Origin: Desulfonauticus submarinus
Lineage (GTDB): Bacteria > Desulfobacterota > Desulfovibrionia > Desulfovibrionales > Desulfonatronovibrionaceae
Length of the DNA stretch: 64,000 nt
Assembly (NCBI RefSeq): GCF_900104045.1
Contig: NZ_FNIN01000007.1
Span: forward strand, 1 to 64,000
Direction of reading: 5' to 3'
The notes beneath the pieces are model-generated. The model saw only the letters and a program-made list of their open reading frames with translations, had not been told where the DNA came from and did no database searches. Below, piece after piece: positions 52,960-61,186 of this stretch. Positions within the stretch are counted from its first letter, which is position 1. Each line of letters starts with the position of its first letter. The position numbers and the translations under genes were made by a program.

Positions 52960-53203
52960 GCTTATTTTGACTTTTTTTTGACTAAAGTTCAAAAAATTTT
53001 ACGGTTTAATTTTTTTAACTACTAATAGGCGAATTATCTAAAAATGGTTTTATTGTTTTAAGTCCTTGGAGTGGAGAAACGAATTTAACATGATTTGTTT
53101 AATTATTTGTTTAATTTGTATGATTTTGAAAGATCTTAAATAACCTTATATCTAATCTCTAAATGTGTTGAGTTTTGTAATATATAGTTTTAAGAGATAG
53201 TCT

Positions 53204-55375
53204 ATGGAGATATTGCAAGGAGAAATAAAAAAGATAATTTTTTTGGCCCAAGATACTGGATATGTAGTGTTTTTATTGAAAGTAAGTAAGGATAATGTAA
53301 TCACAGTTTGTGGATATGGGGGAGATATTTATGAGGGAGAAGAAGTAGAAGTTTGTGGTAGGTGGAAGAAACATCCTAAATATGGGCGTCAATTTTGGAT
53401 AGAGAAAATAAGAAAACTTGAACCAATTACAATAAATGCTGTTGAGAGATTTTTGTGTTCTAATCTTATTAAAGGAGTTGGCCCGAAATTAGGAAAACTT
53501 TTAATAGAAAAATTTGGAACAGATATTTTGAATATTTTAGAAGATTCGCCAGAAAAGCTTTTACAAGTTCAAGGAATAGGTCCTAAAAAATTAAAGACCA
53601 TTGTAGATTCTTGGAAAACACAAAAACAAATTAGAGAATTAGCTCTATTTTTACAGACTTATGGGATTTCTACTGCTTATTTGCACAAGATAGTGAAAAA
53701 ATATGGTGAGGAGGCTATTTTTAAAATTAAACAAAATCCTTATGCTTTGGCTCGTGATATTAGGGGGATAGGTTTTAAAAGAGCTGATCAAATGGCTTTA
53801 AAATTAGGTCTATCTAAAGAATCTTTTTTTCGGTTGGAAGCTGCAGTAATTTATGTTTTAAAAGAATTAAGTGAAAAAGGACATTTTTTTTATCCTGAGG
53901 AGGATTTAGTAGAGGAATTACAAAAACTTTTGGATATTTCTTCTGAGGTTATCTTAAATGCTCTTTTAGAACTAGAGGCACAAAGTAAAATTTTTGTTTT
54001 AGATTTAAAGGAACAGGGCATAAAACGTGCGGTGTATCTTGCGTATTTTTATAAACAAGAGCAGGAAATTGCTTCAAGAATATTTCATTTAGCTACATTT
54101 TCTATTAAAAATAAACTTACCCCAGAAGACAAATTGCTAATAGAAGACTTAGAAAAACAAGAAAATATTGTACTTTCTACAGAGCAGAAAGAGGCGATTT
54201 TTAAAGCTATAGAAAATAAGTTTTTCATTTTAACTGGCGGTCCTGGCACAGGAAAAACTACCATTGTGCGATTTATTGTAGAATTTTTTAAACAAAAGAA
54301 CTTAAAATTGAAACTATGTGCTCCTACAGGAAGAGCTGCTAAAAGGTTGGAAGAATCTACAGGATTTTCTGCAACAACAATTCATAGGCTTCTTAAAGCT
54401 AGACCTGAGGGTGGATTTGAATTAGGAGAAGAACAAAAATTAAATACAGATGTTTTAATTATAGATGAGGCTTCAATGTTAGATGGGCCGCTGTTTTTAG
54501 CGGTGCTTAGAGCTTTACCTTTAAATTGTCGTTTAATTTTGGTAGGTGATATTAATCAATTGCCTGCTATAGGGCCAGGAAATATTTTGACAGACTTATT
54601 AAAAAGTGAAGTAGTTGCTTATCATTTTTTAACTGATATTTTTAGACAGGCTAGAGAAAGTCTTATAATCTTAAATGCTCATAGAATAAATCAGGGAAAA
54701 CTGCCTGTTAAAACAAAGCTTTCTCCTCCTAAAGCTGATTTTTTTTGGATAGAACAGGATGATAATAAAAAAATTTTAGACCTTATTTTAAAAATGGTTT
54801 TAGAACGGATTCCTAAAGTATATGGTTTTTCTCCTCGAGATGAAGTGCAGGTGCTTACTCCTATGCATAAAGGTGATCTTGGCACTATTAATTTAAATTA
54901 TATTTTACAAAAGTATATTAATCCTCCCACAGGAAATGGATTAAAAAAAGGGGGAGTAGAATTTTTTGTAGGAGATCGGGTCATTCAACTAGCTAATAAT
55001 TATGATAAACAAGTTTTTAATGGTGATTTGGGGGTTATAATAGAAATTGATGCTCAGGAAGATCGCTTGATTGTGGATTTTGATGGCAGAGAGGTTGAAT
55101 ATTTTAGGGAAGATTTAGATGAATTAAATTTGGCCTACGCAATTAGTGTGCATAAATCTCAGGGGAGTGAGTTCCCAGTAGTAATTTTACCTATCACTAC
55201 AGCACATTTTATTTTACTTCAACGGAATTTGATTTACACTGGTCTTACCAGAGCTAAAAAACTGGCAATTTTAATTGGCTCAAAAAAGGCCATGTTTATT
55301 GGTTTAAAAAAGACAGGTCAGGAAAAACGCTATACTCATCTTCGCTTTAGACTACAAAATCTATTTAATTTTTAA
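53204..55375 (+). CDS. recD2: RecD2-type ATP-dependent DNA helicase
   Basis: A 723-residue superfamily 1B helicase. An N-terminal OB-like part (about 1-75) and helix-hairpin-helix region (KGVGPKLG near 89, VQGIGPKKL near 122) are followed by the RecA-like motor: Walker A GGPGTGKTT near 345, LIIDEASMLDG near 423, GDINQLPAIGPG near 450, and AYAISVHKSQGSEFPVVILP near 644. The extended N-terminus and lack of RecBC neighbours identify RecD2, a 5'-3' helicase implicated in repair and replication restart. Its start has only a weak ribosome-binding site. Confidence 0.92.
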   Translation: MEILQGEIKKIIFLAQDTGYVVFLLKVSKDNVITVCGYGGDIYEGEEVEVCGRWKKHPKYGRQFWIEKIRKLEPITINAVERFLCSNLIKGVGPKLGKLLIEKFGTDILNILEDSPEKLLQVQGIGPKKLKTIVDSWKTQKQIRELALFLQTYGISTAYLHKIVKKYGEEAIFKIKQNPYALARDIRGIGFKRADQMALKLGLSKESFFRLEAAVIYVLKELSEKGHFFYPEEDLVEELQKLLDISSEVILNALLELEAQSKIFVLDLKEQGIKRAVYLAYFYKQEQEIASRIFHLATFSIKNKLTPEDKLLIEDLEKQENIVLSTEQKEAIFKAIENKFFILTGGPGTGKTTIVRFIVEFFKQKNLKLKLCAPTGRAAKRLEESTGFSATTIHRLLKARPEGGFELGEEQKLNTDVLIIDEASMLDGPLFLAVLRALPLNCRLILVGDINQLPAIGPGNILTDLLKSEVVAYHFLTDIFRQARESLIILNAHRINQGKLPVKTKLSPPKADFFWIEQDDNKKILDLILKMVLERIPKVYGFSPRDEVQVLTPMHKGDLGTINLNYILQKYINPPTGNGLKKGGVEFFVGDRVIQLANNYDKQVFNGDLGVIIEIDAQEDRLIVDFDGREVEYFREDLDELNLAYAISVHKSQGSEFPVVILPITTAHFILLQRNLIYTGLTRAKKLAILIGSKKAMFIGLKKTGQEKRYTHLRFRLQNLFNF

Positions 55376-55392
55376 AATAGTAAAGGGATAAG

Positions 55393-55962
55393 ATGTATTT
55401 TAACTTTAGAAATATAAGCAAAAGTATATTTATTAACTCATCAACTTTAATAATTTTTATTAGTTTATTGTTTTTGAAACCATGTTATGGATTTGATATA
55501 TATGATTTAAGTATAGATAATTTAGGAAATAAAATAAATTTAGAGTTCGAAATAAATTTGCGTGAAAAAAATATAATTAAACAAGTTGTTGATGATGGTA
55601 AAAAAGTTGTTATGAGTTTTTCTATAAAAATTAAAAAGAAAAGAACTTTTCTTTGGAATAAAGAAGTAATATCATATCCTTTAGAATTAGAAATATATAA
55701 AGATATGATTCGGGGAAATTATGTTTTAAAAGTCTCTAATTATAAAAAGATATATAGAAATTTTTTATCTTTATGCAATGATATAAGAAAATTTCAGATT
55801 AATTTAGGGTCTTGGAAAAAAATAGAAAGAGGACAATATGTTTTGCTTATAGAAAGTAAGGTTTTTGCTAAAGGTGTTCCTAGTTGGCTAAAAGATATAT
55901 TGTTTTTTTGGAATTTTAATTTGAGTGGACCTTATTATTTTGAAATGGAAATCAATTATTAA
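55393..55962 (+). CDS. DUF4390-family exported protein
   Basis: A 189-residue protein with an N-terminal hydrophobic helix (about 14-34) that is a signal peptide or anchor, then a beta-rich domain (LGNKINLEFEINLREKNIIK, RTFLWNKEVISYPLELEIYK). Size, pattern and its position directly before an NtrY-like kinase agree with DUF4390. The function is unknown; a periplasmic partner for the sensor kinase is a fair inference from the tight spacing (17 bases after recD2, 3 bases before the kinase). Confidence 0.75.
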   Translation: MYFNFRNISKSIFINSSTLIIFISLLFLKPCYGFDIYDLSIDNLGNKINLEFEINLREKNIIKQVVDDGKKVVMSFSIKIKKKRTFLWNKEVISYPLELEIYKDMIRGNYVLKVSNYKKIYRNFLSLCNDIRKFQINLGSWKKIERGQYVLLIESKVFAKGVPSWLKDILFFWNFNLSGPYYFEMEINY

Positions 55963-55965
55963 TTT

Positions 55966-58152
55966 ATGAATCAAAAAATAGAGATTTCTCCTAAAGATTT
56001 TCGAGAGAAAAAAAGACGTAAACGGGAAATTTTAGCAGCTTTTGCAGGTATTCTAGCTATCTTAGGGTTTACTTGGATAGAACTAAAATTTTTTGGTGTT
56101 AATTCCTATCTTTTTTTAGCTCTGTTTAATTTAAATCTCATCTTACTATTATTAGTTTTGTTTTTGGTCATTAGAAATGTTTTTAAATTGCTTATTGAAC
56201 GTAAACGAAAGGTTTTGGGATCAAAACTAAGAACAAAATTAGTAGTCGTTTTTGTATCTCTTTCTTTTATTCCAACTCTATTAATGTTCTTTATTGCTGT
56301 AAGGCTTGTGCAAACTTCTGTAGATTTTTGGTTTCGCTCCCAAGTAGAGACTTCCTTAGAAGAATCTTTAGAAGTTGCTCAGACTTTTTATAATTCTTCT
56401 AAAAAGCGTTTGGAGAAAATAGCAGGGCTTTTAGTAAATCAAATCCGCGAGAATAGGTTTTTATGGGGCGGAAAAGGAATGGATAGATTTTTAGTGAGAA
56501 AACAGAGAGAATATGGGCTGAGTCTAGTGGGAGTGCTAACTCCTAAGGGACGAGAGCAGAATTGGCATGATACTAAATATTGGAGAAGATATTGGCCAAG
56601 AATAAAAAAGGAAATTTTTTCAGCAGAACCTAAAAAAAATCCTATATATTTTTCAGCTATTTATCCTGCAAATGAAATTGACTTAATGATAGGGATATGG
56701 CCAGTTGATAAAGGAAAAACTGGTTATTTAGTGGTAGGAGAAGACTTAGAGGGAGGGTTGTGGCAAAAGTTAGACTCTATAGCCAGAGGCTTAGAAGAAT
56801 ACAAAAATCTTCAAAGTTTAAAGCAACCTATTAAAGTTGGTTTATATACGACATTAGGAATTATGACTCTTGTTATTATTTTTGGCTCAACGTGGTTTGG
56901 TTTTAAATTATCCAGAGAGATTTCAGCTCCTGTGCAAGCCTTAGCAGTGGGTACTCAACGTATCGCAAGGGGAGATTTGGATGTATATTTAGAAGATAGT
57001 GCTGATGATGAGTTAGGTATGTTAGTTCATTCTTTTAATGCTATGGCAAAAGATTTAAAAAATAGTCAGGAAAATTTAAATGAAGTTAATCGGAGGTTAG
57101 CAAGGAAGAATTTAGAATTAGCTAGTCAGAATAGTTATATTCAGGCTGTTTTAAATAATATTACTGCAGGAGTGATTTCTTTAAACGGCAAAGGGGAAAT
57201 TACTACTGTTAATAGAGCTGCTGAAATAATTTTAGGTGTAAAAAAAGAAGATATTCTAGGTAGAAAGCCAGTGGAACTTTTACAAACAGAGTATGCTCTA
57301 CTTTTGGAAGAAATTAGAGAACAGTTAAATTTATTTCCTACGTCTCAATGGCAGAGGCAGGTTGATTTAGGGATAGGCGAAAGACAGTTAAAACTTTTGA
57401 TTAGTGCAGTGCGTTTAAAAGAAGCAGGAGTATTGGGGGATATAGTTTTAGTGTTTGAAGATATTACTGAATTGGAGAAGATGCAAAGAATTGCAGCTTG
57501 GAGAGAAGTTGCAAGAAGGATCGCTCATGAGATTAAAAATCCTCTAACTCCAATTAAACTTTCTGCGCAGCGGTTGGAAAAGAAGTTTGGCCTAAAAATA
57601 AAAGATAACACTTTTTTAGAATGTACTCAACTTATTGTAAGACAAGTTGATCATTTAAAAGAATTAGTGCAAGATTTTTCTAATTTTGCTAAATTACCAG
57701 AGGTAGAGTTAAGGAAAGATTATTTAGCTCCTTTATTGGAAGAAACAGTAAAGGATTTTCAAAATACTTATCCGCAAGTTAATTGGATTTTGAGTTTTAA
57801 AACAGAGATTCCTTCTTTTTACTTTGATAGAGATGCTTTAAAAAGAGCATTTATTAATATCTTTTTAAATGCTGCTGAAGCGTTAAGCCAACAGAGTGAA
57901 AAAGTTGTAAATATAGATGTATTTTGGGAGAAATCATTAAATAAACTTTTTATAGAAATAAAGGACAATGGCCCAGGACTACCTTCTGAGGAACTTGGGC
58001 AAATTTTTGAGCCTTATTTTTCCAAAAAAAAGGGTGGTACAGGTTTAGGATTGGCAATTGTTAAAACAATTATAAGTGATCATCATGGTTATATAAGAGT
58101 TAAAGGAAACAAACCAAAAGGCACTATTTTTGTTATAGAGTTACCAGTATAA
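55966..58152 (+). CDS. ntrY: NtrY-like membrane sensor histidine kinase
   Basis: A 728-residue kinase: three N-terminal hydrophobic segments (about 22-42, 46-70, 88-112), an extracytoplasmic domain (about 115-280), a further helix (about 287-307), HAMP (about 308-360), PAS (about 385-480), HisKA with ARRIAHEIKNPLTPIKLSAQ (His521), and HATPase (DNGPGLP, GGTGLGLAIVKT). This matches NtrY, which with NtrX controls nitrogen, redox or envelope functions depending on species. It begins 3 bases after the DUF4390 gene and is followed by ntrX. Confidence 0.9.
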   Translation: MNQKIEISPKDFREKKRRKREILAAFAGILAILGFTWIELKFFGVNSYLFLALFNLNLILLLLVLFLVIRNVFKLLIERKRKVLGSKLRTKLVVVFVSLSFIPTLLMFFIAVRLVQTSVDFWFRSQVETSLEESLEVAQTFYNSSKKRLEKIAGLLVNQIRENRFLWGGKGMDRFLVRKQREYGLSLVGVLTPKGREQNWHDTKYWRRYWPRIKKEIFSAEPKKNPIYFSAIYPANEIDLMIGIWPVDKGKTGYLVVGEDLEGGLWQKLDSIARGLEEYKNLQSLKQPIKVGLYTTLGIMTLVIIFGSTWFGFKLSREISAPVQALAVGTQRIARGDLDVYLEDSADDELGMLVHSFNAMAKDLKNSQENLNEVNRRLARKNLELASQNSYIQAVLNNITAGVISLNGKGEITTVNRAAEIILGVKKEDILGRKPVELLQTEYALLLEEIREQLNLFPTSQWQRQVDLGIGERQLKLLISAVRLKEAGVLGDIVLVFEDITELEKMQRIAAWREVARRIAHEIKNPLTPIKLSAQRLEKKFGLKIKDNTFLECTQLIVRQVDHLKELVQDFSNFAKLPEVELRKDYLAPLLEETVKDFQNTYPQVNWILSFKTEIPSFYFDRDALKRAFINIFLNAAEALSQQSEKVVNIDVFWEKSLNKLFIEIKDNGPGLPSEELGQIFEPYFSKKKGGTGLGLAIVKTIISDHHGYIRVKGNKPKGTIFVIELPV

Positions 58153-58187
58153 AGTTTAGATTAAAATTTTTAGGGGAAAAATAGAGG

Positions 58188-59555
58188 ATGCCAAGAATTC
58201 TTATTATAGATGATGAAGAAGATATCAGGTTTTCTTTAAAAGGTATCTTAGAAGATGAGGGTTATGAAGTAATAGAAGTTCCTTCAGGGGAGGAAGGGTT
58301 AGAGTTAATTTTTAAGGTTGATTTAGTTTTTTTAGATATATGGTTGCCAGGAATAGATGGAATTGAAGTTTTAAAAAAGATTCATGAAGTGTTGCCAGAT
58401 TTACCTGTGGTTATGATTTCAGGGCATGGAACTATTGAGACTGCAGTTCAAGCAATAAAAATAGGAGCTTATGATTTTATTGAAAAGCCATTATCTTTAG
58501 AAAAAGTACTTTTGGTAGTTGAAAAAGGTTTGGAGTTAGCTAGGCTTAGACAAGAAAATAGAGAATTAAAGTCATGTTTATCTCATAAAGTTAGTGAAGT
58601 AAGTGGTAATTCTTATGCTATTAAGAAGTTGAAAAAATTGATTAGACAAGTAGCTCCAACAGATGCGTGGGTGCTGATTACAGGAGAAAATGGTACTGGC
58701 AAGGAAATAGTAGCGAGATCTATACATCGCCAGAGTAAAAGAGCAAGTAAACCTCTTGTTGCTGTAAATTGTGCTGCTATCCCTGAAGAGCTTATAGAAT
58801 CAGAACTTTTTGGACATGAAAAGGGTGCTTTTACGGGGGCGGTAGAAGCTAAAAAAGGAAAGTTTGAGCTGGCAGATGGAGGGACTCTTTTTTTAGATGA
58901 AATTGGTGATATGAGTTTAAAAACGCAGGCTAAGATTTTGAGAATTCTCCAAGAACAGAGATTTGAGAGAGTTGGAGGAAATAAAACAATTCAAGTGGAT
59001 GTAAGAGTAATTGCTGCTACAAATAAAGACTTAGAAGAAGAAATTAAAAAAGGAAATTTTAGACAGGACCTTTATTTTAGATTAAAAGTTTTTCCTTTGG
59101 AAGTACCTCCTCTAAGAGAGAGAAAAGAAGATATTCCTATTCTAATAGATGAGTTTATTCAATTTTTGAGTCAAGAACATAATTTTAAACCTTTAAAATT
59201 TTCAAAAGAGTGTTTGTCTATTCTAAAGAATTATCCTTGGCCAGGCAATGTTAGAGAACTAAAGAATTTTATAGAGAGGATGTTTATTTTATATCAGGGT
59301 AAAACTATTTTTCCTGAGGATTTACCCGGAGACTACTTGACTGACAACAAAACAGATCATCAGGAACAAACCGAAATTAAATTATTAACCGAGCTTCCTA
59401 AAAATTTTAAACAGGCAAAAAGTGAATTTGAGAAGTGTTTTTTAGCTCAGAGATTAAAAGAAGTAAACGGGAATATAACAGAATTGGCTAAGCTTATTGG
59501 TTTAGAAAGAACATATTTATATAAAAAATTGAAGTATTATAACTTATTAAAGTAA
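58188..59555 (+). CDS. ntrX: NtrX-like sigma-54-dependent response regulator
   Basis: A 455-residue regulator: receiver (Asp8-Asp9, phospho-acceptor Asp50 in LVFLDIWLPG), AAA+ domain (Walker A GENGTGKE near 166, GAFTGA near 222), and Fis-type helix-turn-helix (NITELAKLIGLERTYLYKKL). The GAFTGA loop is intact, so it should activate sigma-54. It is the partner of the NtrY-like kinase 35 bases upstream. The window thus encodes two NtrC-class regulators. Confidence 0.93.
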   Translation: MPRILIIDDEEDIRFSLKGILEDEGYEVIEVPSGEEGLELIFKVDLVFLDIWLPGIDGIEVLKKIHEVLPDLPVVMISGHGTIETAVQAIKIGAYDFIEKPLSLEKVLLVVEKGLELARLRQENRELKSCLSHKVSEVSGNSYAIKKLKKLIRQVAPTDAWVLITGENGTGKEIVARSIHRQSKRASKPLVAVNCAAIPEELIESELFGHEKGAFTGAVEAKKGKFELADGGTLFLDEIGDMSLKTQAKILRILQEQRFERVGGNKTIQVDVRVIAATNKDLEEEIKKGNFRQDLYFRLKVFPLEVPPLRERKEDIPILIDEFIQFLSQEHNFKPLKFSKECLSILKNYPWPGNVRELKNFIERMFILYQGKTIFPEDLPGDYLTDNKTDHQEQTEIKLLTELPKNFKQAKSEFEKCFLAQRLKEVNGNITELAKLIGLERTYLYKKLKYYNLLK

Positions 59556-59629
59556 GTATGGATAGAAATTGTTTTTTTGTTGCTAATCTAGATTTTGGGT
59601 ATTTTGGGTAATGATCTAATTAAAAATAG

Positions 59630-60370
59630 TTAGGCTATTTTTAAAATTAAATTTCCTTGTCTTCCACATATTTTATTTTGACGATAGGAAAAAAATAAAT
59701 TTGGATTACAAGCAGTACAAATATCTACATTGAATATATTAGAAGATAATACGCCTGCTTGTTTTAGTTGGTGTTTGGTGAGAGACCAAAGGTCTAGCTT
59801 TTTAGTATTTTTATCTATAAATGACCAAAATTTTTTAGGAATTTCTGACTTATAATTGATAAATTCTGCACAACAAGGACCTAAGCTAGGTCCTCTTACA
59901 ACGAAAATTTCGTGTGGTAAAATAGAGTAGTTTTGACAGAATTTTTTTATCGCTAAAATAGGAAAATCAAGCACATTTCCACGCCATCCACAGTGAATAG
60001 CTCCTATAAATCGTCCTTTTATATCTGTAAAAAATATGGGCTGGCAGTCAGCTGTTTTAATTAAAAGAGCTAAATTTGAACTAGCAGTAAATATTCCATC
60101 TCCCTCGCATATTTTTTCAGAAGGGGAGTTAGTTGTTATAATATTTGTTCCATGAATTTGTTTTAGTTCTTGCCAATTGTTAATATTTAAATATTTTTTT
60201 ATAATAGTTCTGTTTTTTAAAACATCTTCTTTTTTATCTCCAACTTCTAAAGAGATATTTAATTCAGTATATTGTTTAGTACTAAAACCACCCAATCGTG
60301 TACCAAAAAATATTTTAATATGTTTTACATGTGGAAATTGGAATGATATTAAATAGGGATTTTCTGTCAT
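59630..60370 (-). CDS. pgeF: Peptidoglycan editing factor / laccase-domain protein
   Basis: A 246-residue protein of the YfiH (DUF152) family. Typical motifs: QIHGTNI near 65, ADCQPIFF near 106, IGAIHCGWRGN near 122 and GPSLGPCCAEF near 160, with the Cys/His residues of the metal-binding active site. Reported activities include removing wrongly inserted L-Ser from cell-wall precursors (PgeF), and purine nucleoside phosphorylase/adenosine deaminase activity in other members. It starts 7 bases after the folate ligase stop, on the same transcript. No terminator is visible between it and the convergent ntrX. Confidence 0.87.
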   Translation of the reverse strand: MTENPYLISFQFPHVKHIKIFFGTRLGGFSTKQYTELNISLEVGDKKEDVLKNRTIIKKYLNINNWQELKQIHGTNIITTNSPSEKICEGDGIFTASSNLALLIKTADCQPIFFTDIKGRFIGAIHCGWRGNVLDFPILAIKKFCQNYSILPHEIFVVRGPSLGPCCAEFINYKSEIPKKFWSFIDKNTKKLDLWSLTKHQLKQAGVLSSNIFNVDICTACNPNLFFSYRQNKICGRQGNLILKIA

Positions 60371-60377
60371 TTGTCTA

Positions 60378-60938
60378 TTAAAAAATTTTATTTTCAGTTA
60401 CAATAAAATGCATTTTTTTATCCCATTCTTCAATGGGAAGAGATTTTACAATTTGAAAATTAAAGGCCAAGCCAACTAATATTGATTTTTGGAATATAGG
60501 TTTATTTAAAAAACGATCATAATATCCTCCACCATATCCTAATCTATATTTTCGTAAATCAAATCCAACTCCAGGCAAAAAAATTATTTGAGGTGGTGTT
60601 CCTGAAAATATTGGGCATTTTTTAGATGGTTCTAAAATACCAAATTTTCCTGGAGATAATTCTGATTTTTGTTGGACAAGATAAAAATACATTTTCCCTG
60701 GTACTTGTTCACATCTTGGAAAATAAGTTTTAATGTGATTTTCCCAACAATAAAATATAAGGGGCCAGGTGTCTACTTCATTTCTTATAGGAACATATAA
60801 GAATATTTTGCTATTTTTAATCAGTGAAAAGTTTTTTAGGATATGAGAAGTTATTTTATTGCTTTTAGATTTGACTTCTTTTAGAGATAAAGATTGTCTT
60901 AAGTTTAATAAATGTTGGCGTAATTTTTTTTTATCCAT
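60378..60938 (-). CDS. 5-formyltetrahydrofolate cyclo-ligase
   Basis: A 186-residue enzyme converting 5-formyl-THF and ATP to 5,10-methenyl-THF. Motifs: KKLRQHLLNLRQSLSLKEV at the N-terminus, YVPIRNEVDTWPL near 51, and the conserved FDLRKYRLGYGGGYYDRFL segment near 129-147. No Shine-Dalgarno is seen for the ATG at 60938. In some annotations the gene is called ygfA or fau. It is followed closely by pgeF. Confidence 0.92.
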   Translation of the reverse strand: MDKKKLRQHLLNLRQSLSLKEVKSKSNKITSHILKNFSLIKNSKIFLYVPIRNEVDTWPLIFYCWENHIKTYFPRCEQVPGKMYFYLVQQKSELSPGKFGILEPSKKCPIFSGTPPQIIFLPGVGFDLRKYRLGYGGGYYDRFLNKPIFQKSILVGLAFNFQIVKSLPIEEWDKKMHFIVTENKIF

Positions 60939-60959
60939 AAGCTTAGCTTGGAGTTTTTT

Positions 60960-61127
60960 ATGAAAAGTGAAGTTTTATTTCGGGCTGTTATTTTAGGCGC
61001 CTCTATAGGTCTTATTGCCAGTTGGTTTGGTTTAGATCCTGCTCGTTCTCTTGCCCTTGGAGTATTTAGTGGTTTTTTTGCAGGTTTGACAAGGGTTTTT
61101 ATTTTAAAAAATAAAAAAGATAAATAA
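60960..61127 (+). CDS. Small two-span membrane protein
   Basis: A 55-residue ORF on the plus strand, MKSEVLFRAVILGASIGLIA at the N-terminus, ending in a basic LKNKKDK tail. Two hydrophobic, glycine-rich segments (about 7-24 and 31-48) are joined by a short polar turn (LDPARS). TTGGAG lies 7 bases upstream. An opposing minus-strand frame of 75 codons covers the same bases, but it is lysine/arginine-rich, begins at the far side and overlaps the folate ligase gene, so the plus-strand frame is preferred. Family unknown. It is divergent to the ligase gene by only 21 bases. Confidence 0.6.
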   Translation: MKSEVLFRAVILGASIGLIASWFGLDPARSLALGVFSGFFAGLTRVFILKNKKDK

Positions 61128-61186
61128 CTCACTTAAATTTTAGGTGTTAACAATTTATGAATTTGATTCAGAGTTGATGATATTTT

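Larger units (their letters stand above)
52820..53203. other. Divergent region (384 bp) between porin and recD2
   Basis: The left part holds the structured porin leader and promoter, on the minus strand. The right part (about 52975-53203) is AT-rich without hairpins; repeated TTTTTGACT words at about 52967-52985 are visible just upstream of the porin promoter. A promoter for recD2 must be here but none is convincing. Confidence 0.5.

Noticed and set aside
60905-61132. 75-codon minus-strand frame
   Set aside because: It overlaps the folate ligase gene, has a random-looking basic composition and lies opposite a better small ORF with a ribosome-binding site.
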